A program made the translations under genes and the position numbers. This document shows positions 24,743 to 37,735 of a stretch of DNA of 64,000 nucleotides, piece after piece; within the stretch, counting starts at the first letter, position 1; every line of letters starts with the position of its first letter. Origin of the DNA: Aurifilum marmelostoma (lineage: Eukaryota; Ascomycota; Sordariomycetes; Diaporthales; Cryphonectriaceae); the NCBI GenBank assembly GCA_027559495.1, contig JAMXSV010000008.1, positions 1,426,001-1,490,000 of the forward strand. The letters are read 5' to 3'. The notes beneath the pieces were generated by a model. The model made no database searches, was not told where the DNA came from, and saw only the letters and a program-made list of their open reading frames with translations.

Positions 24743-27550
24743 CTGCGCATCGTGCGTGGTGGCTATGAGGTGCGCAGGAGTACCTGTCCTCCTCGATTTG
24801 GGCCCAGGAGCTTGGGAGGCATCACAAGGCCAGCTTCCGTGCCGCCACAATTTTGACAGGTCCTTGGGCAAAATTGTCACCGGACATCACCTGCCACAGG
24901 GGTCATCCACCACCCCCGCCCCCTTTACTTCTTTGACTTCGAATCTGGATCAAACTAACGACTATGCCGGCCTGCATCCTCTGCACGGCGCGTGGTTGGT
25001 CCCCCTTCGAATTTTTTTACAAAACCTGTTATTGCCAATTAGTACCGCAACTTCTTAGTTTCTCGACATCATACCCACAGTTACGAACCGATTACCCATT
25101 TGATTTTGCAGCAGACACTACTGCAGCCATCGCCACCGCGGCGGCGGCGGCCGCTTCTTCTTTTCTTCTTCCTTTTTTCTCGACCACGACATTACGGCTG
25201 GTAGTCTTTTCCCACCTTCAATGATATCATTTGACTCGCGATTATTTTGTCCTGAGGGCTAGAGGGGCAGCTGGGGAAGGGGGTTTCGGTAGGAAGTGAT
25301 TGGTTTTCTGTTTGCTTTGACTGGCAGAATTGCTGTGGTTGACGTTTTTTGATACTTTGCTTCTTTTCTGAGTAGTGTTGATCGTCCTGACTATACGTTG
25401 CTGGAAAAGATGCAGTTGGTGTTTTTCATTTCTTGCTTTTCTTGCTTTTCCTTACCGTGCCCTTTCAAGCGGCACTTGATCAGTAGCCCAACGTACTTAG
25501 AGATACCTGCACATATGGGGGGTTGAGAGGCAAATTGAAGGTTTTTTTTCCTGGCCTGAAATATCTGGATTATGCGTACAGGAAGGTATTCCTATTGTGA
25601 CAGCAACTTCCAAGTCGAAGCAACATTTCGCGGTGGGCATCTAGCAGGATCGGCGCGGGAGATACTAGTGGTTGGTAACTCTGGCCTTCTCTTGTTTCTC
25701 CTCAGAAGATGCTGCGGGACCACGTCGAGAACGAAAATTGACCGGAAAATAGCAGCTAGGATAAGTTTCGCGGTACTAATATTGCCCATGACGAAGACTC
25801 TTGTCGCGATAGATCCCTAAGGCCGACTGTTTCTGTCTGTCTGAGGCACGATCTTATGTATCTGGACTGACGAGCTGGTGGCTCAAGATGGTACAAAAGA
25901 CGAGCCACACGGCAGACAATTCCTAGATGAACAAGACCTCGGGCCAGCACGACAGCCAGGTTGAGATGGCCGGTGAGCATGGAAGCCTACAACGCAAGGA
26001 CATGCATCTTGAACACACCACATGGACCGTCACATGACCATGACAGCACAAGGCGGGTTTGACCTCCGTTGGTCGGCTATTTCCCCGTCTCTCTCTCTGT
26101 GTGTCTCTTGGATCTAGTCTCAACTGTGACGGCATGCCTCGAGTAGTGCTAGCGATCCCTGTCTTTGATCTCTTTAGAAACTTAACAAGGCTGTCTGATG
26201 GTGATGATGAGGGAAGGAGCGCAGCGGCCAATCAGAACACCGCCCTGCCCAATCAGGTCCCCCGCGATGATGGCTTGCTGACCCTAGAGGCCGAGCCGGT
26301 GTAAGGGCCCCCGCGATCGGAATGATTGCTTTAAGTGGCACGTCGGGACTCGGCAGAACAGCCGGCATGCGGACTTGTGCTTTCCCGGTTCAGTCATCTG
26401 CGTCTGGACCTTCCCATTGTTCTGGTCTTGTACATGGCTAATGGTTGTCTGCACGAATTGTTCACCGACACCTCCTTCCTGAAGATGTCTCTCGCTTGCT
26501 ACATCATGTACATGGGACACAATTCACCCTTTCACGCTGCAATCCACATCCATCGTACAAAGAGGCCAACAGCGCGAGAGCTGCCACGATGCAGCCTACA
26601 CGAACATATGGACTTGACACCGTCACGCGTTTCCGCAGACCGAACAAACCTGGCTAGGTGGGCCTCCTTGCATCTCGAGCGGCAACAACAGCAGTGTAAT
26701 ACCTCAACGGGGGGCGTTCTCCCCAATAGCGCCTCGAGGGAGTCGGCTATCCGGTGGGAATAAGTCGCAGATAAGCAACCCTGGGCAGTATACTACTATC
26801 ATAGACCCAGAAGAGGTGAGCCATATTCACGTGTCGAAATACGGAATGGCGTCGTCTCCATGGGTGTCCCTCTCTTGAGCAACCCAGATAGCCGCTCCCG
26901 CGATGCCGCTCCACCACCACCGATGGTCGGACAGGCATCCGTGTCAGTCCGGGGAACCAAGGTGGTGGGGTGTGGGCGCCCTTTCGTCGTGTTGACACGG
27001 AAGTACTCCGACCGGTGGGGATGACTCTTCCTGGTCTCGTTCGCCTATCCTTTTTAGAGAGGGTTTGCTCTGCTGTCGAAAGAACAGCCTAGATGCTGCG
27101 GGCTCGGGTCTGGCTGATGCAAGGACTTTCTTAATTTGAAGGCCGATATTTATGATCGATACAGATAAGAGCTCCGCTCTTACTTCTTAGCCCTCCTCTT
27201 TCTTTGCTGCTATTGTATGCTCCCTCCTTTTATGGCCGGATCGATCAAGGTGATCGACTCCCTCGGTTAAGCCATCTCCCGACGTGGATACTATCCTTTT
27301 TTGGCATTTTCCTTCCCCTCCTGTCTCTTTCATTTTGTTGTTTTCACCAAGCTGTGGGATCTGCCTGGACGACTCAAGTGCCTCTATATCGACTCGGTTG
27401 TCATCATCATCATCACTACGCACGTCTTTCATGTTCCTACTCGCTGAGAGAAGTCTGGTCTCCTCAATTCCAGAGTGCGAGGTCTTGCCTGCTATGCTGT
27501 CTTTACTCTTCACCATCATCCTGAAGAAGAAGGCGCTCTAAAAGCATCTC
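24743..27550. other. Intergenic region before the MFS gene
   Basis: No gene is supported. Features seen are a short GCG/GCC repeat near 25,138-25,152, T-rich tracts at 25,170-25,560, and a T/C-rich stretch from 27,180 to 27,540 likely to be the leader of the MFS gene. Confidence 0.5.
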
Positions 27551-29805
27551 ATGTTCCCAATGGCGGCTATCAGCAAGAATGAACCTGATCGTGTCACTAC
27601 TGGCAGCAGCGGCAACACCAGCACGCCACCAGACATACTGGCTGGTGTGGATCAGCAGAATATCAAGTATGGGTCCGTCGAGACAGGAAAAATAAGTTAC
27701 GACTTGAAGGCGGGACGAATAGAAGGAGAAGAACAACAACACCAGCGTTCAATTACCACGACACTGTCAAGTCAGGACGATGAAGACGACGACGCCTCCT
27801 CGACGACATCATCCCAGCACAGGAGTTCGACACATGACGAGCAGCAGCGAGATCACAGCCCGCCGGTGATTAGGCGCATTCCCACCAATGTCTCCCTCGG
27901 TCCAGACAACCCCGTCGAGCACTACACGTCGTTTGTCGAGGTCCCAGACTCTGTCTATGAGCGGTTCTCCAACCGGCGAAAGCTGGTCATCGTGGTCCTG
28001 CTCTCCTTCTGCTCGTTCCTGGCGCCCATCTCATCAACCACCGTGCTCTCGGCCACACCAGAAGTGGCCGCCGACTTTCACACCACAGGGTCGATCGTCG
28101 ATGTCACCAATGCGCTCTACATGCTGTTCATGGGCATCTCGCCCGTTGTGTGGGGTCCCTTTAGCGAGGTATGGGGGAGGAAGACGGTGAGTGTATTCTT
28201 CTCCCTCTTGTCCCCACAAGTGCAGACAGAGAAAGAAGTTTATACTGATGACTGGGGGCAAAATCTGCACAGATCACAAGTGTTACTGCGTTTCTCTTCT
28301 TTGCCTGTAGTATTGGAACAGCCCTAGCCCCGAACCTGGCTGCCTTTTTCATCTTTCGTATCCTGACAGCATTTGAGGGCACAGCCTTCCTGCTCGTTGG
28401 TTCGGCATGTCTCCAGTGAGTCTCGCTTCTTGTTTCCTCCTACTTCTCTCCTTGAATTTCTTTTTTCTTCTTCTTCACCTCCCGATCGAATTCTTCTAGC
28501 TCTAATGACTATTGTAAATCTCGAGCTAACCTGCCGTGCCCTCCTCTGCCAAGGGATATCTATCGTCCGACAGAACGCGCCACGGCGATGGGCTGGTTCA
28601 TGAGCGGCACACTAATCGGTCCCGCCATCGGACCTTTTATCGGCGGCATTATTGTCACTTACACCTCGTGGCGTGTCATCTTCTGGGTGCAGACGGCCCT
28701 ATCCGGCGTTGCGGCGCTGGGCGCCTTCTTCCTACTCCCAGAGACGATCCATCATAAAAAGTACGACGACCTCCACGGGCTGAGCAGGAAGAAGAAGGCA
28801 GCCGTGTTGGGGAGGATGGTGAACCCGTGGAGGGTATTGAAGTTGATGTTTACCTATCCGAATCTGTAAGTCGGATTCGCCTTTACCTTTCGAAATAAGC
28901 AATCAACTTAAAGGAAAGGCCAAACCCATGACAATATGCCAGGAAGGCTGATATCTTCACACAGACTACTTGCGGGGATCGCCAGCGCGTCTCTCGTCTG
29001 GAACATGTACTCCCTCCTCACGCCGATCCGATACGTGCTCAACCCGCGCTTCCACCTCGACTCGCCGATGCAGTCGGGTCTCTTCTACCTCGCGCCCGGC
29101 GCAGGCTACCTGGTGGGCACGTTCATGGGAGGGCGGTACGCAGACCACATGGTTAGGAAGTACATTCGCCTCTCACACGAGCGGATTCCCGAGGACAGGA
29201 TGCGGTCTGCACTGCCGTTCATCGGGGTGGCCATCCCGGCGTGCGTGCTGGTGTACGGGTGGGCCGTGGAGAAGGACGTGGGCGGGATCGGGCTGGTGGT
29301 GGTCACGCTGTTCCTGCAGGGGGTCGCGCAGCTGTTCTGCTTCCCCAGCCTCAACACGTACTGCCTGGATGTCATGCAGGGCAGGGGCAGCGATGTCATC
29401 GCGGGCAACTACTTTGTGCGATACCTCTTCGCCTGCATGGGCACGGCCGTCGTCTTGCCCGCCGTCGAGAGGGTTGGTGTCGGCTGGTTCAGTACGATCA
29501 GTGCTGCCTTCCTGGTAGTGAGCGCGCTGGGCACATGGGCTACCATTGTCTGGGGCCGCGGCTGGAGAGAGCGTGTGGATGCCAAGAGGAGGGCGAAGCG
29601 GGGCCTGGAAGGGGGCGAGAAGAGGTCGGCCGGAGGAGAAAAGAGGAAGAAGAATAAGAAGCACCAGGATGGCGGCGTAGGTGGGCTGGACAGGGACGTC
29701 GAGGCTGGTGTGATTGAGCGTCAGGAAGAGACGGGGCCGGTGGAAGGTCTGAAGTCTGGTGCTGAGATGCTGGCTGCTAGTGGAGAGCAGCAGACTGGCC
29801 GGTGA
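27551..29805 (+). CDS. MFS multidrug/metabolite exporter, DHA1 (Qdr/Aqr1-like)
   Basis: Four exons, 27,551-28,186, 28,273-28,415, 28,554-28,865 and 28,965-29,805, encode 643 residues; an in-frame ATG at 27,560 is an alternative start. Residues 1-140 are a hydrophilic tail with Asp/Glu/Ser runs. The first membrane helix begins near 145 (KLVIVVLLSFCSFLAPI). The loop motif WGPFSEVWGRKT (about 201-212) is the DHA1 G-x-x-x-D/E-R-x-G-R-K-type signature. Further helices run through exon 3 and exon 4, consistent with 12 in total. The C-terminal tail after the last helix is Lys/Arg/Glu-rich. Family members in the plasma membrane export drugs, organic acids or polyamines in exchange for protons; the substrate here is unknown. 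No pathway gene is adjacent. Confidence 0.92.
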
Positions 29806-30277
29806 AGGGGGGGGGGGGGGGGGACGGCCATGACAGAGGGACAAGGACGAGGGAAAAGAAGTCTGATTTCAGAAGTGCGTCTCCTCTGTAGAAGCTGAGG
29901 ATGTTGTGTAAGGAACACTGAGCAGGCAGGATGGTTGTGGAGGACATACGTCAAGAAGACATTCTCTATTGGGACACGGGGTTGTGATAGCCTCACAAGT
30001 CTCCGCTCCGCTGTCTTACAACATCTTGTCTTCTCCGGCAAAGTCGTCTGAAGCAAAACGGTACATCAACGGCACGCAATGCAACGCGTACCATCACCTT
30101 CCCGCATGGCCACCATCGTATCCCGTCGAGATTGACAATACGACATCAAAGAAGGCCCCTCGCAGCTCGAAATTCCAGTTCACGTCAGTGATGAGGTTCT
30201 AAGCAAGGAGCGCCCCCCTCCCCCCCCCCCCCATCTCTATGAAAAGAAAGAAAGAAAAAACGAAAACCCTTGACATA

Positions 30278-30381
30278 TACTTCTCGTATAAACAAGCCTC
30301 GTCAACACCCAACTATCCGAGGGCGCCCCGCCCCCCTTAACTCAACCACATACTTCCCGTATAAACAAGCCTCATCAACAA
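30278..30381. repeat. Imperfect 31-bp direct repeat, 73-bp offset
   Basis: Copies at 30,278-30,308 and 30,351-30,381 share the core CGTATAAACAAGCCTC and differ by two transitions. Each core contains a TATAAA-like hexamer. No coding frame overlaps it. Confidence 0.75.
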
Positions 30382-33300
30382 CCTAACCCACGTCTTTTCC
30401 TTGTCCCCCATGCTGCACCTTCGTCCCCCCCCCCCCTTCTCAGCCAACCTGGTCTACCTGATGCCACACAGCCGATGCCGTTCTCTCCACATCTACGTAG
30501 ATAGATCTCCCGCGGGCAAAATGAGCAGTGTAACGTCGGCGAGGCCGCGGGATCTGGTGCGTAATCTCGCATTCATGCAATGGTACGGGGTCGGTGGCGA
30601 CGAGGTAGCTGCCGGCGTCGTCACGGATGGCACCGTGCCCGGGGGGGGGGGCGATTATCATTATTATACGGCCTTTGTATTATTATAATTGGTCACTTGG
30701 CTTGTTCTGTGCGAATCCAAGCCGTGGCGGTCAAGGTCTATGCATGAGACGCGCCGAGTTGGTAGCAGGTATTGCAAGCACGGGCAAGATGGGGGGAAAC
30801 AACCAAGGCGGCGTGGTGGACATCGGACAGAACAAACTTGGGTTCTTTTCTCCTTTAGCAATGTCACGGCTGGCGCAATTGGAAGCCAAGATTTTCATTA
30901 GGCGGCCTTATCTCGTAACGGCGGCAGAGACCATGGAGACATGTAGATGGCGGCCAGAGGCAATCTTTGATTGGCAACAAGAACAAAAAAAGAAAAATCA
31001 TAAAAGGTGGTTCCATGCTTCCCATGCCCATGCTCGGATCTGGGTTTGCGCTTCTGAACTTGCTTGTCCGAAGGGTGGGTGGAGATGGCGGGCTGTAGGA
31101 GCTATAGTAGGCTTCTGTGGTCCTTCTCTCGAAGGATCGATTGCCCTACCTCGCCTGTAGGGGGTAGACATTTCATTCTGCGCCATGTCCTTTTGATTTA
31201 TGACTATGGATGCGTCCATTGGTCCTGTTGGCTGCAATGGTGATGCCGTGTAAAGGTCGTGGATAGCACTTTATGTAGTATATTTGTGTAGCAGGCACAG
31301 CGGAGATCATGTCACTTGTCTCTCGGGCAATAATCCTGCGGGCGCTGCGGGTGAGCTGACGCCATGGCCAGCTAGCCAGGTACGTCTTGGCGCCAAAAGG
31401 CCATGTACTGCAGCAGTGTGGCAGCAGGCTTCGATGATGGAGCAGCCTGGTGCGGTACTGCAGGGAGAGCTGCCATGGTGGGTAGCAAGGAACAAGGGCA
31501 GTCCTGTAATAGTACCTCCAGGATGCGAGATGAGGCAGGGCGAGTTAGCAAACCCCGTGCGAGGTGACAGGCCGTCTTGACCTGGTTACTAGGTGCCGCT
31601 ACCCGAGAAATTGGTCTGATGAGATACGTACCTCGAAATGAGTGTGTCTAATTGCGGCAGTCAGCTTGTACTAAGTAGGGAATCGATGCACATGTGTCTG
31701 CCCTCGACACGCGTCATTGCGGCGAAAAGACAGAGAGTCGCTCGGTCTCACGGCGTAGTCTGTGGAGATCTCGGATCGCCATGTTGAGACTAGATAGATG
31801 GTGGCTTAGACTCTGGGCAAGCCATGGCGCCTAGAAAGAATCAGAAGTAGGACGTCGGATAGGGGAACAAATTAGAAATAACAATTGAGAAATCATTGCA
31901 AAGGAAAAGCAAGGGGGAATCGAGATGTATGTTCATAGATATATGTTGGGACACGATGTGTCTATCGTGCTGCAGACGGTGCTATAACGGGAATGTGTTT
32001 TTTTATCTTCTCAATGTTCAAGTTTAAACATGAAAAGTGACCTTTGCAGGATTGGTGGGAACAACGATGGTTGTTGGGAAACAGGAGGGGTGAGCTGCGA
32101 CGAAACTCGACGGCAGCAAGGAACGGCAATAAGCATTAAGGTAAGCGCAGATCATTGACGACCTTATTCTCAAGTTTCTCGAGTTTCCGAGAATAAACCC
32201 TGCAGGAGTGGTTCGAGGCTGGCTTGGTGTGCCTCGAAAGACGATGGCAAAGGTCTCGGCTGCTTCAAGCAAAAATCAAGGCACGTTTCAGGCTTTGCCC
32301 ACTTCCATCTGTTCCTTGCCGTCTCGAGGCAGATGGCGTCCTGATTGCTCAACCTTTAATTCTGTCTGCTCATCAAGCGTGTTGAGACCTGTGGTCAGGC
32401 TTTGCGCCATCACGATATCCCAGCCAGGTCCGGAGTCATCCTCCTCGGTCTGCGATGGTAGATCCACTGTCGTCGAATGGGTAAAATATACTCCGTCCAC
32501 AGTCCTATAGTAGAAGACGACGACGATCTTTGCTGCAGTCTAGCTCCAGAAGGCACAGGCCCACACGAAATCCGGGTTGTTTATATGGTTAAGAAGCAAT
32601 CTTTCCAATCAGCCCCTCGTGAGACAGTTCTTGGCAGCGAACAGCAAGGGTCAGCCAAGTTGCAGCGTAGAGAACTCATCGTTGCCCAGGTGCCCAGGCG
32701 TGCGAGGTACTATGTATAGGCAGGGCGTAATAGGACCACAATCCTCTGCCCAGATCCGCTCCTCTCCAGCGACCCGCCAGGAAGGAGGGGGGAGGGGGAG
32801 ATCGAGAAGCTTGTTCCCGAGGCTCTGGCTGGTCGCACGTTGCGCCACCACTCGGCAGTCATGGTGGCTTGGCGCTATGATAGACGACAGATCGTGCCGC
32901 ATCAAGATTGTTTTGGTTTCTGACACAGCCGGAGTTCGACGTTGTTGAAGCTTATTCAACAGTTGTAGCAGCCGCTGATCCGAACCGAGCCAGCCATGCG
33001 ACATCATCTGGTGTGTTGGAGAAGAGGAAAAGGAGGCCAAGGAAAACTCCTGGTTCCCTCAATCGTGTCCTCCAGGTGGAACTGTGCAGGTGAACTAACT
33101 GCTGTGGGACGCGGTGCCTGTCAGCCGCCACCCAGGGTCAAATGTATTGAACCCACAGTGAAAGGCATCTGCGGGTCGGTGGATTGGTCTTTCGTTAGGT
33201 TGTGGGTTCTGGTACTGTCGCTCGCCAGCGACCATTTGCGCGGGAACTGCGAAAATGGTACCGAAGGACAGGCTGAAACTTAACCGCGGATTTTCTCATA

Positions 33301-33867
33301 GATACAAGGTGCAAATCAATCCCGTCTCCTCGTCCTCGAGAGCGCAGAGTCTCGTATCACTGCATCCGTGGTGTGACGATGGTCTTGTGCTCATGGCGAG
33401 GATCGTGACACTGTACTGCGGTAGTGATTGGCGCTTCGGCCGAGCCTGCGGGAACAGAAAGTGTCCCTGGATCAGCTTGCGAGTACCGTCAGGAATGGAA
33501 TCGCTGGCCCAGACCGACTCCTATAGGATGCTAGGGGCTCCTTAGAACTGTGCTTACACGGTCAGGTCAGGTCGAACGGGTCTCCTCCCACAGGCTTATG
33601 GTGCATGCACCATGTCAGCTTTAGGGAATGTCGGCAGAGGACGGGTGGGGGCTCAAAAATGGGAGGAATACTGGGTTGATGATGCTGGAGAAGGAGAATT
33701 GATCCGCAAGTGTGTGTATGCCTGTGTGTGACTGTGTGTATAAAGGAGAGAAATGGTGTGGATTGGAATAATTCTTCATTAACCTTGATTGTATGTGTCC
33801 AGGCCAAGCCCGATCGATTGGTGTGAAGCTATGGATAGCCTGCTGTAGAAGAAGGTGCCATGGACTA

Positions 33868-33907
33868 GCCTGGGTGAGGGCAGGGCCCTGAAGGGCAGGG
33901 CCCAGGC
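33868..33907. repeat. GC-rich hairpin with internal direct repeats
   Basis: The arms GCCTGGG (33,868-33,874) and CCCAGGC (33,901-33,907) are perfect complements. Between and overlapping them, GGGCAGGGCCC occurs twice (33,878-33,888 and 33,893-33,903), and another CCCAGGC follows at 33,931. It is about 1.3 kb upstream of the DUF3405 start. Confidence 0.6.
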
Positions 33908-35260
33908 GGGATCTGGCGGATCTGCAGTAGCCCAGGCTGTGAGAATTGAGTGGAAAGGGAATCCCTGTCTAGCTTGTGGCAGAGGGTGAGTTCGCTCTGA
34001 TATCAGTGCGCAGCAGCTTGGCTTGTACTCAAAACACTCAAGACTCCTCCCACCTCCTGCACATCAGCATGTACATGGTACTCTGTGCTCAGATGTCGAG
34101 TCAAGATCAGGCAGGCTGCTTATCTTGCAGGGTGGTACCTCGCTCGCACCTCATCCAGTGTTACAATTCGGTCATATCATCGTAAGGGTCCACCAAGATT
34201 GTCCTACTCTTGTGTATTGTATGTAGCACAGCTGGTACAACCAAACACACCCCCCCCGGGGACTCTTTCTTTTGGCTGCCAAATTTTGCCCCGTACTTTT
34301 TGTTTTTGTCGTCACTGTGCTCCAGCCAAGAAGCAACTGAGGCCTATACATTCCCCATCATGCAGTATACATTTCTGATGTTACATGATACTTTGCATGG
34401 CAGCCTTGAGTGGGTGGAGACTACATCCCAACAAGTACCTTGTATGAATTGTTTGGCCCTGTCTTGTTTCCCGCACCAGTGACACTCCAACATTTCATCT
34501 TCTTGGTTTATTATCACTTTTATAATACCAATGCCGGCACCTACTCTCACCTGAAGTTGGGCTGATTTATTTATCTTGTGGCAGACACAGTCTACACGAA
34601 ACTCTGGCCAGGCCTAGGGTTCAATCTATTTTCTCCTACCACCACCCTCCGCCCCCTCCTCCCTCCTCCCTCCTCCTCCTGATTCTCATCCTCACTTCAC
34701 CTCGTCTCTCCTTTTGTTTTTCTTTTCGACCTAGACTCACAATTCCCAGCTCCAAATTCCATACCAACTCAAAAGAAATAAGTTGCGATTTCGACAGTCA
34801 CTGCAGCATACGCGCATTTCTTACGCCAAATCAAAGATTGACGACGGCCCCGTCATCGTCCTCTTCTTGGTCTTATCCGCGTTTGATCGGCGCTATCTAC
34901 TCTGGCACGACTCCGACTACGCTCCTTCCCTGTGACAGCAGACCAAGTGACGCAGGGCCTCCTTCACTTTTGACAATTGAACTGATCTTATCGAACCTTC
35001 CTCTCCTGAAGACCAGATCAACCTAGACCTGGCAGGCGGCTGTCAGACCAGCTTCTTAATTCCAACACCAGATCTCGAAGGCTGTCACACGGCCAGCTAT
35101 CGCGACCTCGTGTTTGTATGTCAGACCGCGGAACACATCGTCGCTGAAGCTGCTCGTCGTCCTCACGAGTGCCCCCTCGCCTCGTCCTCGTACCCCTCGA
35201 GCAGCTTCAACAGCCCCACTCGCCTCCCCCACCTCTCCGTCTTCTTCACATATACATATC

Positions 35261-37735
35261 ATGGAGCAGCGCTCATGTTTGCCACGATCCAACACCTCGT
35301 CGAGGACATCGTCACCCTCTTCACGAAAGAGCGAAACCATGCTGCCCTTGCCAGTCCAGACTTCGCCTAGGTTTCCTGTCCGCGCACTCCTCAGCCACTG
35401 TTTCTACCGACGGATCATGATATGGGCTGTCACTGCCACCTTGATTCTGTGTCTGATGCTGTTTTCCGGCGGCGTCAACACAAAGCACAGCAGGATTCTA
35501 GATCACCTGGTTGATTTTGGGAAGAGTGACGACCCCACGTCTACAGGTGACAGCAGCAACAGCATTGCAACAGAGACTACCAGCACATCTACGGATTATC
35601 TTGGTGGCGACAGCGTGGGCCCAGACAGCATCGATAGTGCTTTCGAGGACACGGCCACTTCTGATATCCAGAGCTATGCAAAGGGCAACCAGGGCGCCAC
35701 CTCTGCGTACCAGCAGGGTTACAGCAATGAAGGTGGTGTCCACTGGCTGAAATACAAGCAGTAAGTCTCGTCCCAGCTTTGCCGCCGGTTGAGTTCATTG
35801 GAGGCTAACAAAACCTCTAGCATGGACGGCTTCTACAACGGCATAAAGACCCTGGTCTCGCTGAAGGACTACATCCCCGAGTTTCCTGTCAAGGAAGACA
35901 CTCCTCCGACCATCACTGTCGAGGTCAGCGACGAGGTGCCAACTCCAAGACCCTATGCACCTCACCCTGACTACAATTCCTCCGGTTACACCGACAAGTT
36001 CTATCCCGTGGCGCCATGCTACCTCGACGAGGACAAGACCATCCCTGTTCCCGACTTGTATGTCTACAACGGTGTTCCTCAGGGCGTTGCCAAACCCGCC
36101 ATCGGCTCTTACAGCCTACTGGGTCTTCGAGAAGACATTTGTTACGACCGTTTTGGTAGATACGGACCTTACGGGCTGGGGTACAGCCTGAGGGACGGCG
36201 GGGTCGGAGAGGGTATGGACACCGAGAACGAAGGCAGCGAAATTGTATGGAGCAAAACTGGAAAGATCGACTACCACAAGGTGGACTGGGGCATGCTGCA
36301 ACAGCAATGCCACGAGTCGAACAAACAGCGGTTCTTGGCCGCCGAGGAGCTCGACGGAGGTGACACGTCTGCCGGCACTGAGGGCTCCCAGTCTCGTCTT
36401 GGCTCTGGTGGCAAGACAAAGATCGGTCGCATCGCAGTCGTCATCCGCACTTACGTCGGCTTCCAGTGGACGCATCTAACGATCCTAAACTTCCGGGCTA
36501 TGATCTCCGAGCTGTCGCTGAGATCAGGTGGCGAGTATGACATCCACTTCTTGCTTCACGTCAAGGACAACTCCATCCCTATCTGGGCGGATGGGGAGAC
36601 CGTGCAGGGTGTCCTGGATATGAACATGCCGGGAGAATTCCACTCCATCACGACCCTCTGGTCCGAGGACCAGATGCGGTTGCTCTATCCAGGCTACTGG
36701 AGCGAGCCGGTGGAGAACCCATCCAAGAGCGACATCTACGGTGTCTACCGGTCTGCGCACATGCCACTGCAGCATTTTGCCATGATGCACCCAGAATACG
36801 AACACTTCTGGAACTGGGAGATGGACATGCGATACTCAGGCAACTACTACGAACTCTTCGATCGCCTCGGAAGCTGGGCCAAAAAGCAGAGTCGCCAGGA
36901 AATGTGGGAGCGCTCGGAAAGGTACTACATCCCGGATTTCCACGGCAGCTGGGCCAATTTCACGGAGCAGGTTCACGAGGAGGTCGAGGCATCGGGTCGA
37001 CGAGCCGTCATGGGGCCTGTCTCGTTCGCTGGCAGACAATCTCTCCGCGCTCAGGAACGCGGCCAGAGTTTCATGCCAGGCTCCTGTGCTGCTGGCTCCG
37101 ACATGGCAGAGTGTGGCGTGGGCGAGGAGGCCGATCTGATCACGCTGAACCCTCTCTTTGATGCCGATAACTCCGGCTGGGTTTTCGAAAAAGATGTGAC
37201 GGGCTATGATCTTAGTCTGCCAACGCCCCCTCGTCGTTGTGCGATTGTCACGGCCTCGCGCCTGTCCCGTCGCCTTCTGGAAGTCATGCACGAGGAGACA
37301 TGGCGTCAGCACCACAGCATGTTCTCCGAGATGTTTCCTGCATCCATGGCGCTGCATCATGGCCTCAAGGCTGTGTACTCACCTCACCCGGTCTACCTTG
37401 ACCGAAATTGGGACATCGAGGCCGTCGACTGGGCTTTCAATGGTGGCAGGGACCACACTACCGGCGGTCCCGGGTCTCCCTTTGACGACGATAACGAACA
37501 CAACCACGCCGGTACGAGTTGGTACTACAACAGCGAGTTCGCGGGCCTGTGGTGGCGCCGTTGGCTGGGCTATGCCCAGTATGACGGTCGCGGCGAAGAT
37601 GGTGGCCGTGCTGGTGAAGGAACCCTGCGCGGTGGAAGGACGGAGGAGAGTCGCAAGGATAGCACAGGCCGGCTGTGTATGAGGAGCACCTTGTTGCATC
37701 CTATCAAGTGGGAGAACCCAATCGAGAGGTCGTGA
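35261..37735 (+). CDS. DUF3405 family type II membrane protein (putative glycosyltransferase-like)
   Basis: Two exons, 35,261-35,760 and 35,821-37,735, are separated by a 60-nt intron with a CTAAC branch site; they encode 804 residues. The ATG at 35,261 is the first true ATG of the frame. Residues 1-50 are basic and Ser-rich, about 53-69 form one membrane helix, and a Ser/Thr/Asp-rich stem leads to a large C-terminal domain, so a type II Golgi/ER topology is inferred. The domain is Trp/Tyr-rich with HFWNWEMDMRYSGNYYELFD (the acidic EMDMR starts at residue 500). This, with the IAVVIRTYVGFQW strand start, matches Pfam DUF3405 as I know it in Pezizomycotina. The EMD pattern recalls the metal-binding acidic motif of GT-A glycosyltransferases, but activity has not been shown for the family. 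Confidence 0.88.

Larger units (their letters stand above)
29806..35260. other. Intergenic region before the DUF3405 gene
   Basis: No gene is supported across 5.4 kb. It contains a G run of about 15 just after the MFS stop (29,807-29,822), a C run near 30,220, a 31-bp imperfect direct repeat (30,278 and 30,351), and a GC-rich hairpin near 33,868-33,907. From about 34,620 the + strand is C/T-rich and probably forms the leader of the gene starting at 35,261. Confidence 0.5.
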
